NCBI GenBank assembly: GCA_036897095.1 | Contig: JAYMSP010002708.1 | Location: forward strand, 1-22,843 | DNA length: 22,843 bases | Reading direction: 5' to 3' | Source of the DNA: Plantago elongata | Lineage: Eukaryota > Streptophyta > Magnoliopsida > Lamiales > Plantaginaceae | Part shown: piece after piece, positions 21,752 through 22,843 of the stretch | Position numbering within the stretch: the first letter of the stretch is position 1 | Layout of the letters: every line of letters begins with the position of its first letter | Notes under the pieces: generated by a model | What the model was told of the DNA's origin: nothing | What the model saw: only the letters and a program-made list of their open reading frames with translations | Database searches by the model: none | Program-made: the position numbers and the translations under genes

Positions 21752-22000
21752 TTAACACCAAGGCTTCTCAAGGAGATCTTGACAACTACCAATTTCATTG
21801 TTACATCCCATCCGTCTACATAATCCTTGACAACAATTCTGTAGTGCAATGGGATCATTCACATTCTCACAAGTGCTATAGCATACATCTTTCGTGGTGC
21901 ACAATTGAATGCATTGACGTAAATTGTCGCCGTGAACGGATACAACCAACAGTACCACCAACAACGTGATATTGTTTAGATATCTCATGGTGGCGGCCAT
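21752..22000 (-). CDS. Small secreted cysteine-rich peptide, 82 aa, family not recognised
   Basis: The first ATG after the TATA box is at 22000, in a good context (GAAATGGC). The 82-residue product opens with a signal peptide: MAATMRYLNN, then a hydrophobic core ITLLVVLLVVSV and a probable cleavage after HG (residue 24). The mature part of about 58 residues has ten cysteines (30, 34, 40, 44, 56, 57, 61, 66, 73, 82), spaced C-x3-C-x5-C-x3-C-x11-CC-x3-C-x4-C-x6-C-x8-C, with cysteine as the last residue. The pairs C40-x3-C44 and C57-x3-C61, separated by 12 residues, fit the helical-hairpin spacing of alpha-hairpinins, but the other six cysteines do not belong to that fold. It does not match the plant defensin, 8-Cys LTP or 12-Cys snakin patterns. 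An extracellular role as a defence or signalling peptide is inference only. No intron is needed. Confidence 0.8.
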   Translation of the reverse strand: MAATMRYLNNITLLVVLLVVSVHGDNLRQCIQLCTTKDVCYSTCENVNDPIALQNCCQGLCRRMGCNNEIGSCQDLLEKPWC

Positions 22001-22072
22001 TTCTTGCGTAAACAAATATATGAGGCCAAAATGAACAAATGAAATGTGGTGTGCCTCAGACTCTCAGAGTTA

Positions 22073-22079
22073 TTATATA
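22073..22079 (-). promoter_or_regulatory. TATA box of the cysteine-rich peptide gene
   Basis: The minus strand reads TATATAA, 73 bases upstream of the ATG. A transcription start about 30 bases downstream would give a leader of roughly 40 bases with no upstream ATG. Confidence 0.6.
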
Positions 22080-22089
22080 TTTATAATGT

Positions 22090-22448
22090 CTAAGATTACA
22101 TGTGATCAAATATTTTATATTAATTATTTCCTTTCTTTAAGGACATCCATGAGATTCATATACACTATTATTGGTATTCTCATTTTCTTTATGAAAAGGA
22201 AACTTTATTACTTCATCAATGGTCGAGGTACACTGGACAACAAAAAGGAAAATTTTTTTATTGATATTTTTATTTTATCAATTTAAATTGTATGCGGATA
22301 TTGGAGAATTTAACGGGACTCAAGAAAAGAAACAAACTTTTTGTTGTGGCAGGTGCGTTGTGCTGGTGACATTGGTTGGGCTTTGGAGCAGACCCTTTTG
22401 AGCCCTAGAGGAAATGTTTTTCGGGTTACTTGCAGACTACTATTCTCG
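22090..22448. other. Upstream region of the peptide gene and unclassified DNA
   Basis: The part nearest 22090 is promoter territory for the minus-strand peptide gene. The rest, including a GC-richer stretch at 22345-22440, shows no conserved protein in any frame and no transposon end that I recognise. Confidence 0.4.
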
Positions 22449-22492
22449 TACAACTTTATTCTTGTTCTCTACTATAATATTTTTTTTTAATT

Positions 22493-22843
22493 CATTTTAA
22501 ATACATTAAAGGTGAGAATGATATTTGAGTACACTAATCAACCATCCGTTTAATTGAGGAATTTCGATCGATTTTCAGATTGAATTGATGATGTGGCCGT
22601 CGGACTTGTGATTTTCCCTCCAAATTCGTATTTAACATGTATTTGACTTGTATTTTTGTATTTATAGTTTAAATACGGGACACGTATCAGATCTACATTA
22701 ATTCTCGATATAAATTGTGTATAATAATTATAAAATAATTTTAAAAATTATGAAAAATATTTTTAAAAAAGATTCATTTTACATTTTTTTACAAACAATA
22801 AAAAAATTACATTTTCATACAAATAATAAAAAAATTAAAATCA
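22493..22843. mobile_element. Second, partial copy of the foldback transposon, running off the window
   Basis: From about 22493 the sequence follows the left arm of the element at 18503-19640 in the same orientation. Shared blocks include ATCGATTTTCAGATTGAATT, TGGCCGTCGGACTTGTGATT and AAATACGGGACACGTATC, then the same A/T-rich interior with ACAAACAATAAAAAAATTAC. About 30-40 bases of the outer terminus are missing or diverged. The remainder lies beyond 22843, so it is unknown whether this copy has a second arm. Confidence 0.85.

Noticed and set aside
21752-22000. Assignment of the cysteine-rich peptide as a defensin, lipid transfer protein or snakin
   Set aside because: The number and spacing of cysteines do not fit the 8-Cys LTP, defensin or 12-Cys snakin patterns, and the CxC step of LTPs is absent.
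22225-22240. AGGTACACTGGA near 22225 as another terminus of the foldback transposon
   Set aside because: Similarity to the terminus near 18515 stops after about 12 bases and no arm sequence follows.

Overview
This window is nuclear DNA of a flowering plant, most likely a eudicot. It is AT-rich, its genes have spliced GT-AG introns, and all three multi-exon genes belong to families with close Arabidopsis relatives. The spaces between genes hold plant-type transposon debris (hAT and Stowaway MITEs, Ty1-copia remains, a miniature LTR element, a long foldback element). The order cannot be fixed from the sequence alone.

Layout. (1) 540-2688, minus strand: a three-exon gene for a 127-residue SAM-domain protein, with a tandem duplication in intron 2. 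(2) 2689-4998: its leader and promoter, then a clean 399-bp hAT MITE with a perfect 8-bp target-site duplication, then unremarkable intergenic DNA. (3) 4999-11073, minus strand: VPS11, complete in five exons (950 residues), the RING-H2 core subunit of the HOPS/CORVET vacuolar tethering complexes. Intron 1 is almost filled by a compound tandem array with a 97-bp unit, and intron 4 holds a likely hAT remnant. (4) 11280-14380: fossil Ty1-copia remains lying between two divergent genes. (5) 15579-18437, plus strand: a gene for a CCCH zinc finger / OST-HTH (LOTUS) / RRM protein of the Arabidopsis C3H18 type, with a leader intron and about 517 residues; one junction near the 3' end needs a GC-AG intron. 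(6) 18503-19640: a long foldback transposon, with a second, partial copy running off the end from 22493. (7) 21265-21553: a 289-bp SMART/TRIM-type LTR element with visible LTRs, primer-binding site and polypurine tract. (8) 21752-22000, minus strand: an intronless gene for a small secreted peptide with ten cysteines that I cannot assign to a family, with its own TATA box and poly(A) signal.

The genes are separate transcription units and there is no operon. The VPS11 and C3H18-type genes also carry consecutive locus numbers in Arabidopsis (At2g05170 and At2g05160, from memory), which points to old conserved gene order despite about 5 kb of intervening transposon-rich DNA. I found no CRISPR array, rRNA, tRNA or prokaryotic system. 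The least-described objects are the ten-cysteine peptide gene, the VPS11 intron array and the foldback element.
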